Of a DNA stretch of 44,676 nucleotides, positions 38,058 through 44,676 are shown piece by piece. The translations under genes and the position numbers were made by a program. The stretch is from an uncultured Clostridia bacterium (lineage in GTDB: Bacteria; Bacillota; Clostridia; Oscillospirales; QAMX01). The notes beneath the pieces were generated by a model. That model had not been told where the DNA came from and searched no databases. It saw only the letters and a program-made list of their open reading frames with translations. Within the stretch, counting starts at the first letter, position 1. Every line of letters starts with the position of its first letter. The stretch spans positions 1-44,676 of the forward strand of contig CALWBW010000018.1 of NCBI GenBank assembly GCA_944376195.1, written 5' to 3'.

Positions 38058-38819
38058 ATGGGAAACAAGCTGAAACTTTACGGGTTTAATAACCTCACAA
38101 AATCCTTGAGCTTTAATATTTACGACGTCTGCTATGCGAAAACCGCGCGCGAGCAGAAAAACTATATTGCCTATATCGACGAACAGTATAACTCCGACCG
38201 TATTACGAACATCATGACCAATCTGACGGAGATGATCGGCGCGAAGGTATTAAGCGTGTCGAAGCAGGATTATGATCCGCAGGGCGCGTCCGTCACGTTT
38301 TTAATCGCGGAGGGTTCGATGATCCCGGCGGGCGGCGACGAGATTGTGGCGCATCTTGACAAGAGCCACGTCACGGTGCACACGTATCCGGAGTACCACC
38401 CCGACACGTCCATTGCGACATTCCGCGTGGATATTGACGTGGCGACCTGCGGGGAGATCACGCCGCTTTCCACACTGGACTATTTGATTTCGAATTTTGA
38501 CTCCGATATTATCACGATGGATTACCGTGTGCGCGGGTTTACCCGCGATGTGGACGGGAAAAAGCTTTTCATCGATCACGACATCACTTCGATTCAGGAT
38601 TACATCGACCCGCTGACGCTTTTGAAATACGACGCCGTGGATATCAACGTCTACCAGGCGAATTTATTTCATACCAAAATGCTGATTAAGGAAATTGATT
38701 TGCAAAATTATCTTTTTAACACCGATGTATATGAATTGCTGCCGTCGCGGCGGCTGGAGATTTCGTCCAGCCTGCGCCGCGAGATGATTGAAATTTTCTC
38801 CGGCTGTAATATTTACTGA
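38058..38819 (+). CDS. speD: S-adenosylmethionine decarboxylase, E. coli type
   Basis: Makes decarboxylated SAM, the aminopropyl donor for spermidine (253 aa). It closely follows the E. coli class 1 enzyme: LYGFNNLTKSLSFNIYDVCY at the start, then DYDPQGASVTFL, and LDKSHVTVHTYPE, where the self-cleaving serine of KSH becomes the pyruvoyl cofactor, with TCGEITPL and DYRVRGFTRD downstream. The E. coli enzyme has 264 residues; a short internal segment is missing before the cleavage site. GGGGAG precedes the ATG at 38058; an open frame reaching back to 37785 crosses the terminator and is not coding. First gene of the polyamine operon. Confidence 0.93.
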   Translation: MGNKLKLYGFNNLTKSLSFNIYDVCYAKTAREQKNYIAYIDEQYNSDRITNIMTNLTEMIGAKVLSVSKQDYDPQGASVTFLIAEGSMIPAGGDEIVAHLDKSHVTVHTYPEYHPDTSIATFRVDIDVATCGEITPLSTLDYLISNFDSDIITMDYRVRGFTRDVDGKKLFIDHDITSIQDYIDPLTLLKYDAVDINVYQANLFHTKMLIKEIDLQNYLFNTDVYELLPSRRLEISSSLRREMIEIFSGCNIY

Positions 38820-38894
38820 GGCGCGTCCCCGCTGGGGAAACCGGCGGGGCATTTTCCCGTTTATCAGAAACGGGCGATCGGAGGAGGGAACCAC

Positions 38895-40349
38895 ATGGAC
38901 AGGGAAAAACAGACACGCGCGCCGATTTACGAGGCGCTGGAGGATTTCCGGCGGATGCGCGTCGTGCCGTTTGATGTGCCGGGCCACAAACGGGGGCGCG
39001 GGAATCCGGAATTGACGGCTTTTTTGGGGGAGCGCTGCATGGAAACGGACGTGAATTCCATGAAACCGCTCGATAACCTGTGCCATCCCGTCTCTGTCAT
39101 CCGCGAAGCGGAAGAAATTGCCGCGGACGCGTTCCGCGCGGCGCATGCGTTCTTTATGGTTGGCGGAACGACCTCCGCCGTACAGAGCATGATTCTCTAT
39201 GCCTGCCGCCGCGGCGATAAGATCATCCTGCCGCGTAACGTCCACCGCAGCGCGATCAACGCGCTGGTGCTGTGCGGGGCGGTACCGGTGTATGTCAATC
39301 CCGAAGTGGACCATCGTCTGGGCATTTCTCTGGGGATGTCCGTTGCTCAGGTGGAGCGCGCCATGCGCGAAAACCCGGACGCAAAGGCGGTATTTATCAA
39401 TAACCCCACGTATTACGGCATTTGTTCTGATATTCGCGCCATTACGCGCCTGGCGCACGAGCATGGAATGCTCGCGCTTGCCGACGAAGCGCACGGCACG
39501 CACTTTTCGTTTTCGCAGGCGCTGCCCGTCTCCGCCATGGACGCGGGCGCGGATATGGCGTCGGTCAGCATGCATAAGTCGGGCGGCAGCCTGACGCAGA
39601 GCTCGTTCCTTTTGACCGGGCCGAAGGTGAACGCGGATTATATGCGCCAGATTATCAACCTGACGCAGACGACGAGCGCGTCCTACCTGCTGCTTTCGTC
39701 GCTGGATCTTTCGCGCCGCAATCTCGCGCTGCACGGCGAGGAAATTTTCCGGCGCGTGACGGAGCTTTCGGAGTATGCAAGGCAGGAAATCAACGCCATA
39801 GGCGGCTATTACGCCTATTCCGCGGAATTGATTAACGGCGACAGTATTGCGGATTTTGACCGCACGAAGCTCTCGGTGTATACGCTGGACATCGGGCTTG
39901 CCGGCATTGAAGTTTATAACATCCTGCGGGATGAGTACAATATTCAGATCGAATTCGGAGACATCGGCAATATTCTGGCCTATGTTTCCGTCGGCGACCG
40001 GATGCGCGATATCGAGCGTCTGGTCAGCGCCCTTTCCGAGACGCGCCGGCGGTTCGGCGGCGAACGGCGCGGTATGCTCACGCAGGAGTATCTGCCGCCG
40101 GAAGTGGTGCTCCCGCCGCAGGACGCTTTTTACGCCGCGCATGAATCCGTACCGCTCTCTTTGGCGGAAGGCCGGATCTGCAGCGAGTTTGTCATGTGTT
40201 ATCCGCCCGGCATTCCGATTCTGGCGCCCGGCGAGCGTGTGACGGCGGACATCCTCCGGTATATCGACTACGCGAAGGAAAAAGGATGTTCCATGACCGG
40301 AACGGAGGATCTTGCGATCAACCGTCTGAATGTGCTGAAAGGGGTTTAG
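38895..40349 (+). CDS. speA: arginine decarboxylase of the Orn/Lys/Arg (AAT-fold) family
   Basis: PLP enzyme (484 aa) like Bacillus SpeA, expected to turn arginine into agmatine; lysine or ornithine cannot be fully excluded from sequence. The fold-type I features are clear: FDVPGHKRG, FMVGGTTSAVQSMI, ADEAHGTHF (Asp197, His200) and SMHKSGGSLTQ with the PLP lysine Lys228. The agmatinase two genes downstream supports arginine as substrate. GGAGGAGGG precedes the ATG. It lies 75 bases after speD (with two small hairpins) and one base before speE. Confidence 0.9.
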   Translation: MDREKQTRAPIYEALEDFRRMRVVPFDVPGHKRGRGNPELTAFLGERCMETDVNSMKPLDNLCHPVSVIREAEEIAADAFRAAHAFFMVGGTTSAVQSMILYACRRGDKIILPRNVHRSAINALVLCGAVPVYVNPEVDHRLGISLGMSVAQVERAMRENPDAKAVFINNPTYYGICSDIRAITRLAHEHGMLALADEAHGTHFSFSQALPVSAMDAGADMASVSMHKSGGSLTQSSFLLTGPKVNADYMRQIINLTQTTSASYLLLSSLDLSRRNLALHGEEIFRRVTELSEYARQEINAIGGYYAYSAELINGDSIADFDRTKLSVYTLDIGLAGIEVYNILRDEYNIQIEFGDIGNILAYVSVGDRMRDIERLVSALSETRRRFGGERRGMLTQEYLPPEVVLPPQDAFYAAHESVPLSLAEGRICSEFVMCYPPGIPILAPGERVTADILRYIDYAKEKGCSMTGTEDLAINRLNVLKGV

Positions 40350-40350
40350 T

Positions 40351-41202
40351 ATGGAGCTTTGGTTTACGGAACGGCACACGCCGAACGTTAATTTTTCCAT
40401 TAAGGTAGACCGTCAGATTTACAGCGGCCGCAGTGAATTCCAGCGGATCGATGTGTTTGAATCCGACGAATTCGGCCGGTTTTTAACGCTGGACGGGTAT
40501 ATGATGCTCACGGAAAAGGACGAGTTCATCTATCATGAGATGATTACGCATGTTCCCATGGCCGTACACCCCAATGTGCGCGACGTACTGGTGATCGGTG
40601 CGGGCGACGGCGGCGTAGTGCGGGAGCTGGCGCGTTATGACGGCATCCAGAGCATTGACCTCGTGGAAATTGACGAACTGGTGGTGGAGGTCTGCAAGCG
40701 CTATCTGCCAAAAACCGCCTGCCGTCTGGACGACCCGCGCGTCAGCGCGCATTATGAAGACGGCGTGCGTTTTGTCCGTTCCTGCGAGAACCAGTACGAT
40801 CTCATTATTGTGGATTCGACCGATCCTTTCGGACCCGGCGAAGGCCTTTTCACGAAGGAGTTTTACGGTTCCTGTTATAAGGCGCTGCGGGAAGACGGCA
40901 TTATGGTGAATCAGCATGAGAGTCCCTTTTACAAGGAAGACGCCGCCGCAATGCAGCAGGCGCACCGTCGGATTGCGCAGAGTTTTCCCGTCTGCCGTGT
41001 TTATCAGGCGCACATTCCGACCTATCCTTCCGGGCATTGGCTTTTCGGCTTTGCCTCCAAAAAATATCATCCCGTCTATGATTTGAATGCCGCGGCATGG
41101 AACCTGCGCGGCATCGGCACGGGCTACTATAACACCAAGCTCCACGCAGGCGCGTTTGCCCTGCCAAATTACGTAGAAAGGCTTTTGCGCGATGTTGAAT
41201 AA
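40351..41202 (+). CDS. speE: spermidine synthase-type aminopropyltransferase
   Basis: Transfers an aminopropyl group from decarboxylated SAM to a diamine or to agmatine (283 aa). It shows FQRIDVFESDEFGRFLTLDG, DEFIYHEM, the SAM loop VIGAGDGGVVRE, VEIDE and the catalytic DSTDPFGPG. Acceptor choice (putrescine or agmatine) is not readable. The order speA-speE-speB would also suit the aminopropylagmatine route, in which SpeB acts last. It overlaps speB by 11 bases. Confidence 0.92.
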   Translation: MELWFTERHTPNVNFSIKVDRQIYSGRSEFQRIDVFESDEFGRFLTLDGYMMLTEKDEFIYHEMITHVPMAVHPNVRDVLVIGAGDGGVVRELARYDGIQSIDLVEIDELVVEVCKRYLPKTACRLDDPRVSAHYEDGVRFVRSCENQYDLIIVDSTDPFGPGEGLFTKEFYGSCYKALREDGIMVNQHESPFYKEDAAAMQQAHRRIAQSFPVCRVYQAHIPTYPSGHWLFGFASKKYHPVYDLNAAAWNLRGIGTGYYNTKLHAGAFALPNYVERLLRDVE

Positions 41203-42058
41203 AAATATCGAGACGTTTCTTGCCTGCGACGCGGAATACCAGGATGCCGCCGCAGTGCTTTATGGGGCGCCCTATGACGGGACGACTTCCTTCCGGCCCG
41301 GCACGCGGTTTGGTCCGCACGCCGTCCGTGCGGAATCCTATGGGCTTGAGACCTACAGCCCTTATCAGGACGCGGACCTTGCCGACTGCGCCGTGTTCGA
41401 CAGCGGCGATCTGGAGCTGCCGTTTGGCAGCGCGGAGCGGGTTCTTGCGCTGATTGAAGCGCGCGCGGAGACCATTTTTGAAGACGGGAAGCTGCCTTTT
41501 CTGATTGGCGGCGAGCATCTTGTCACGCTCGGCGCCGTACGCGCCGCGGCGCGGCGGTATCCGGAGCTGGCCATTGTCCACTTTGATGCGCACGCCGACC
41601 TGCGCGACGACTATCTGGGCGACCGGCTCTCCCATGCGGCGGTGATCCGCCGCTGTCACGATATTGTGGGCGACGGACGGATTTTTCAGTTCGGCATCCG
41701 TTCGGGCGATCGGAGCGAGTTTCAGTGGAGCGCTGCGGGACATACCGCCATGCGGAAATTTGACTTCGAGGGCCTCGCCGAAACGCTGGATTCCCTCGCT
41801 GGGCGTCCCGTGTACTTTACGGTGGACCTCGATGTGCTTGACCCGTCCGTGTTCCCCGGCACAGGGACGCCGGAGGCCGGCGGCGTGACGTTTGACGCGC
41901 TGCGGCGCGCGGCGGAGACCGTGTGCCGGACGTGCCGTGTCGTCGGCTGCGACGTGTGCGAGCTCTCTCCCGGGTACGACGCCTCCGGCGTTTCGACGGC
42001 CGTGGCCGGGAAGATGGTGCGCGAGATGCTGCTTGCGCTTTTATCGAAAACCCGGTAA
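41192..42058 (+). CDS. speB: agmatinase / aminopropylagmatine ureohydrolase
   Basis: Binuclear manganese ureohydrolase (288 aa). The metal ligands are present: GGEHLVT (His), HFDAHADLRDD (Asp, His, Asp) and FTVDLDVLDPSVFPGTGTPE (two Asp). It removes urea from agmatine to give putrescine, or from aminopropylagmatine to give spermidine. It begins inside the end of speE, so the two are translationally coupled. The following gene is convergent, which ends the first block of the operon unless transcription reads through. Confidence 0.92.
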   Translation: MLNKNIETFLACDAEYQDAAAVLYGAPYDGTTSFRPGTRFGPHAVRAESYGLETYSPYQDADLADCAVFDSGDLELPFGSAERVLALIEARAETIFEDGKLPFLIGGEHLVTLGAVRAAARRYPELAIVHFDAHADLRDDYLGDRLSHAAVIRRCHDIVGDGRIFQFGIRSGDRSEFQWSAAGHTAMRKFDFEGLAETLDSLAGRPVYFTVDLDVLDPSVFPGTGTPEAGGVTFDALRRAAETVCRTCRVVGCDVCELSPGYDASGVSTAVAGKMVREMLLALLSKTR

Positions 42059-42117
42059 AGGCGGCGCCGGTTCTAAAATCCCTCTTTTTTCGCGGAAAAG
42101 CGATGTTGAAAGATCCG

Positions 42118-42360
42118 TTATTTTATTTCCTGCTCCAAAGCGTCAAACTCCGGTGTACTGAAAAATTCTCCAAGCGTCATATCAAGTCCGTCGCAAATGG
42201 CTTTGATCGTTAGAATTTTAGGATTTGTGCTTTTTTCATACAAAATGTTTTTGATGGAAGAAGGCGGCAATCCACACACCGTCGCAAGTTTATTGATTGT
42301 CATGTTGCGTTCCCTGCACAACTGAAGAATCCTGCTTCGAATGACACAAAGCGTATTCAT
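42118..42360 (-). CDS. small HTH (XRE-type) regulator
   Basis: 80-residue DNA-binding protein that is almost only a helix-turn-helix: RSRILQLCRERNMTINKLAT, then GLPPSSIKNILYEKSTNP and LCDGLDMTLGEFF-like ICDGLDMTLGEFF. No sensor domain is present. GGAGG precedes the ATG. It is divergent from the SLOG gene and convergent with speB. The region is AT-richer than the polyamine genes on either side. It probably binds the shared divergent promoter region (inference). Confidence 0.85.
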   Translation of the reverse strand: MNTLCVIRSRILQLCRERNMTINKLATVCGLPPSSIKNILYEKSTNPKILTIKAICDGLDMTLGEFFSTPEFDALEQEIK

Positions 42361-42381
42361 AAAAAACCTCCAAAGCCTTTT

Positions 42382-42419
42382 GTTTTAGGATACTTGAATT
42401 GACTGGACATTTTAGGCTA
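42382..42419. promoter_or_regulatory. direct repeat between the HTH and SLOG genes (operator candidate)
   Basis: TTTTAGGATAC (42382-42392) and TTTTAGGCTAC (42409-42419) are direct copies with one difference, 27 bases apart. The second overlaps the spacer of the SLOG promoter. They are the natural candidate binding sites of the adjacent HTH protein. Confidence 0.5.
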
Positions 42420-42431
42420 CGCGTGCTACTA
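42403..42431 (+). promoter_or_regulatory. promoter of the SLOG-family gene
   Basis: TGGACA (42403-42408), 17-base spacer, TACTAT (42426-42431), about 32 bases before the ATG. Confidence 0.55.
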
Positions 42432-42462
42432 TTAGTCTATACATAGCCTTTGGAGGTGTTTT

Positions 42463-42948
42463 ATGCAACGAAACACTTGCTTTTTTACCGGCCATCGGGT
42501 TTTGTCAAGGGACGAGCGTGCATTCCTTCGAAGAAAGCTGCCGGGAGAGATTGAAAAACTTGCAGATCAGGGAGTCAAATATTTTTGCAGTGCAGGCGCG
42601 GTTGGATTTGACCGGCTTTGTGAGTTTGCGGTGTTGGCTGTGCGGGAAAAGAGACCGGAGATCCGGTTATATTTGGCTCTTCCCTGTAAGACGCAGGACA
42701 TCAAATGGACGGAATATGAGAAAAAGGAATATGAATATATAAAATTCCGGGCGGATAAGGTGATTTATACGGCGGAGGAGTACTACAAAGGCTGTATGTT
42801 GGATGGAAACCGGTTCCTGGCAGATCGCTCCGGCTTTTGTCTTTGTTATCGGAAAAGATCCTATGGCGGTACGGCGTATGCGGTACGGTATGCAAAAACC
42901 CGCGGCCTGGTGATTGTCAATTTGGCGCGGACGAATGGGGAATCTTAG
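42463..42948 (+). CDS. SLOG-family (YpsA/DUF1273-like) protein
   Basis: 161-residue Rossmann-like protein: CFFTGHRVL at the start, then CSAGAVGFDRLCEFAVL, DRSGFCLCY and GGTAYAVRYAKTRGLVIVNL. This is the nucleotide-binding SLOG pattern shared with YpsA and DprA-like proteins; some members are thought to bind nucleotide-derived signals. The enzymatic or signalling role here is unknown. It is divergent from the small HTH gene with nearly mirror-image leaders (CTTTGGAGG in both). The pair sits between two blocks of polyamine genes and differs from them in base composition, so it may have been inserted. Confidence 0.8.
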   Translation: MQRNTCFFTGHRVLSRDERAFLRRKLPGEIEKLADQGVKYFCSAGAVGFDRLCEFAVLAVREKRPEIRLYLALPCKTQDIKWTEYEKKEYEYIKFRADKVIYTAEEYYKGCMLDGNRFLADRSGFCLCYRKRSYGGTAYAVRYAKTRGLVIVNLARTNGES

Positions 42949-42983
42949 CCGGTTGCGTTGATTTTCCCACGGACATGTGGGTT

Positions 42984-43131
42984 GTTCGATCCTGCGGGAG
43001 GATTCCAAAGAGGGATCTCTTTGTCTGTTTCAAGGAGCCTGGTGAAAATCGAAATACCCCCTTTTTCTCTTAACAGGCAGGAACTGTTTTCACTTCCCGT
43101 TTCTTATGTAGAACGGAAACGGGCGAAAATA
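42984..43131. repeat. palindrome-rich intergenic repeat, copy B (decayed)
   Basis: GGAGGATTCCAAAGAGGG and GTTTCAAGG in this stretch match the reverse complement of copy A at 35540-35640 in the same order and spacing. CCCGTTTC (about 43097) with GAAACGGG (about 43117) corresponds to the GTTTC hairpin of copy A. Several mismatches and small deletions separate the copies. Confidence 0.6.
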
Positions 43132-43138
43132 AAAAAAG

Positions 43139-43157
43139 AAAACCCCTCAGGGGTTTT
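43139..43157 (+). repeat. small hairpin before the dehydrogenase ribosome-binding site
   Basis: AAAACCCC and GGGGTTTT form an 8-bp stem with a three-base loop, followed by A-rich sequence and then AAAGGAG. It may end upstream transcription from the minus side or affect initiation; the plus side has no T-tract beyond TTTT. Confidence 0.45.
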
Positions 43158-43174
43158 AAAAAAGGAGATTTATT

Positions 43175-44377
43175 ATGGGAAAAGCGCTCATCATTGGTTG
43201 CGGCGGCGTGGCGTCCGTCGCCATTCACAAGTGCTGCCAAAACAGCGGCGTTTTTGAGGAAATCTGTATTGCCAGCCGCACAAAGTCGAAATGCGACGCG
43301 CTGCGCGACAAACTCGCCGGCACCACCGCCACGCGCATTACGACGGCACAGGTAGACGCAAACGACGTCGATCAGCTCATTGCGCTGATTCGTGAAGTCC
43401 AGCCGGATGTGGTGATGAACCTTGCCCTTCCTTATCAGGATCTCACCATCATGGATGCGTGCCTGGCCTGCCGCGTCAACTACATGGACACGGCAAACTA
43501 CGAGCCGGAGGATACCGCGCACTTTGAATACAGCTGGCAGTGGGCCTACCGCGACCGTTTCCGCGACGCGGGCATTACGGCACTGCTTGGCAGCGGGTTT
43601 GACCCCGGCGTGACGGGCGTGTTCTCCGCCTATGCCCTCAAGCACCACTTTGACACCATCGAGTACATCGATATCCTCGACTGCAACGCCGGCGACCATG
43701 GGTACCCCTTCGCCACCAATTTTAATCCGGAGATCAATATCCGCGAAGTGTCGGCAAAGGGCAGCTACTGGGAAGATGGCCACTGGGTTGAAACCGAACC
43801 GATGGAAATCAAACGCGTGTACAATTTCCCGGAGATCGGCGAACGCGATATGTACCTGCTGCACCATGAGGAAATCGAGTCGCTGGCGCTCAATATTCCC
43901 GGCATCAAGCGGATTCGTTTCTTCATGACCTTTGGCCAGAGCTATCTGACGCACCTCAAGTGCCTCGAGGATGTCGGTATGACCTCGATTGAGCCGATCG
44001 AGTTTGAGGGTCATCAGATTGTCCCGCTCCAGTTCTTAAAGGCCGTACTGCCCGACCCGTCCTCGCTCGGTCCGCGCACAAAGGGCAAGACGAATATCGG
44101 ATGTATTTTCCGCGGGAAGAAAGATGGAAAAGAGAAAACCTATTATCTTTATAATGTATGCGATCATGAGGCCTGTTACCGTGAAGTCGGCAGCCAGGCC
44201 GTCGCCTACACAACGGGCGTGCCGGCCATGATCGGCGCCGCGATGCTTCTGACCGGCACCTGGAACCAGCCGGGCGTGCATAACATCGAGGAGTTTGATC
44301 CGGATCCCTTTATGGATGCGCTGAATCAGTTCGGCCTGCCCTGGCAGGAGAGCTTCTCGCCGGAGCTTGTGGACTGA
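43175..44377 (+). CDS. carboxy(nor)spermidine dehydrogenase (saccharopine-dehydrogenase family)
   Basis: NADPH-dependent reductive condensation of aspartate semialdehyde with a diamine, giving carboxyspermidine from putrescine (or carboxynorspermidine from diaminopropane). 400 residues; the Rossmann start IIGCGGVASVAIHKC is followed by IASRTKSKC, NLALPYQDLTIMDACL, YMDTANYEP and GFDPGVTGVFSAY, all typical of the CANSDH/Lys1-like group. The ATG at 43175 has AAAGGAG upstream. Its stop overlaps the start of the decarboxylase gene (TGATG), so the two form a coupled pair. Confidence 0.88.
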   Translation: MGKALIIGCGGVASVAIHKCCQNSGVFEEICIASRTKSKCDALRDKLAGTTATRITTAQVDANDVDQLIALIREVQPDVVMNLALPYQDLTIMDACLACRVNYMDTANYEPEDTAHFEYSWQWAYRDRFRDAGITALLGSGFDPGVTGVFSAYALKHHFDTIEYIDILDCNAGDHGYPFATNFNPEINIREVSAKGSYWEDGHWVETEPMEIKRVYNFPEIGERDMYLLHHEEIESLALNIPGIKRIRFFMTFGQSYLTHLKCLEDVGMTSIEPIEFEGHQIVPLQFLKAVLPDPSSLGPRTKGKTNIGCIFRGKKDGKEKTYYLYNVCDHEACYREVGSQAVAYTTGVPAMIGAAMLLTGTWNQPGVHNIEEFDPDPFMDALNQFGLPWQESFSPELVD

Positions 44378-44676
44378 TGAAACGTCAGGACCTGCCGACG
44401 CCGTGCTATATTGTGGACGAAGCGCGGCTGATCGAGAACGCAAAAATCCTGCGCGGCGTCGCGGACCGCACCGGCGCGAAGGTGTTGCTGGCGCAGAAGG
44501 CATTTTCCATGTTTTATGCCTATCCGCTTTTGCGGCAGTACCTGGACGGTACGACCTCCAGCGGCCTTTATGAGGCGCGGCTCGCGCACGAGGCGTTCGG
44601 CGGCGAGTGCCACGTGTTTTCCGCAGCCTATCGCGCTGCGGATATGGACGAGCTTGCCGCGATCTGCGGACATGTG
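44377..44676 (+). CDS. nspC: carboxy(nor)spermidine decarboxylase, N-terminal part
   Basis: Only the first 100 codons lie in the window; the frame is open to the edge. The start LPTPCYIVDEARLIENAKIL and the PLP lysine segment LLAQKAFSMF, then GTTSSGLYEARLA, match the alanine-racemase-fold NspC enzymes that remove the carboxyl group from carboxyspermidine or carboxynorspermidine. It starts by overlap with the dehydrogenase stop codon. Confidence 0.9.
   Translation, partial: MKRQDLPTPCYIVDEARLIENAKILRGVADRTGAKVLLAQKAFSMFYAYPLLRQYLDGTTSSGLYEARLAHEAFGGECHVFSAAYRAADMDELAAICGHV

Noticed and set aside
38664..40400. 578-codon open frame on the minus strand across speA and the end of speD
   Set aside because: It is antisense to well-recognised genes, has no family-like content and reflects GC-rich third positions of speA.

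Overview
The window reads as chromosome of a Gram-positive, spore-forming-type Clostridia (Oscillospirales/Christensenellales-like; the exact lineage is inference). Grounds: a dnaA-dnaN-rlbA-recF-remB-gyrB-gyrA origin cluster with two perfect parS sites; strong Shine-Dalgarno sequences; TTGACA/TATAAT promoters; a SpoIIQ-like peptidase; and a TnpX-type recombinase of the kind carried by clostridial elements. Most genes are GC-rich with GC-rich third positions. The stretch around 36190-37500 and the cassette at 42118-42948 are visibly more AT-rich.

Layout. 1 to about 2250: the outgoing end of an integrative element (TnpW-like small protein plus large serine recombinase), abutting the 3' end of secA. 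2270-5637: secA and a VOC-family protein. 5638-15224: minus-strand origin operon dnaA, dnaN, rlbA, recF, remB, gyrB, gyrA and a HAD phosphatase. The dnaA-dnaN gap carries DnaA boxes and a DnaA-trio-like tract, and the parS pair straddles the recF stop codon. 15567-18507: esterase, smpB, tRNA-Val(GAC), and a secreted polysaccharide deacetylase with SLH repeats. 18626-21951: DUF402 protein, a divergent transaldolase-like protein under a strong promoter with a GntR-like palindrome, and pfkA. 22105-25600: nth-truB-ribF and a PfkB-family sugar kinase. 25689-29338: SpoIIQ-like M23 peptidase, YfcE phosphodiesterase, BirA, and a DUF362 ferredoxin. 29597-35410: TVP38/TMEM64 membrane protein, GT2 glycosyltransferase with an apparent ACG start, GH43-like hydrolase, DegV protein behind a perfect palindrome, and a hemolysin-III/PAQR protein. 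35486-35640: a palindrome-rich intergenic repeat with a decayed second copy near 42984. 35659-37283: an AT-rich pair, a membrane-anchored unknown and a secreted papain-like cysteine protease.

37506 to the end: a polyamine island. A strong promoter starts a roughly 515-nt leader with a potential H-type pseudoknot, mutually exclusive stems and an intrinsic terminator. speD, speA, speE and speB follow, then an HTH/SLOG cassette in divergent orientation, then carboxy(nor)spermidine dehydrogenase and the start of carboxy(nor)spermidine decarboxylase. Arginine would go to agmatine (SpeA). SpeD/SpeE/SpeB can make putrescine and spermidine, and the last two genes encode the alternative carboxyspermidine route, so both spermidine pathways appear together.

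The most interesting unexplained signal is the structured, terminator-bearing leader in front of speD. It does not match any riboswitch core I know by sight. All family assignments are from reading motifs; no database or folding program was run.
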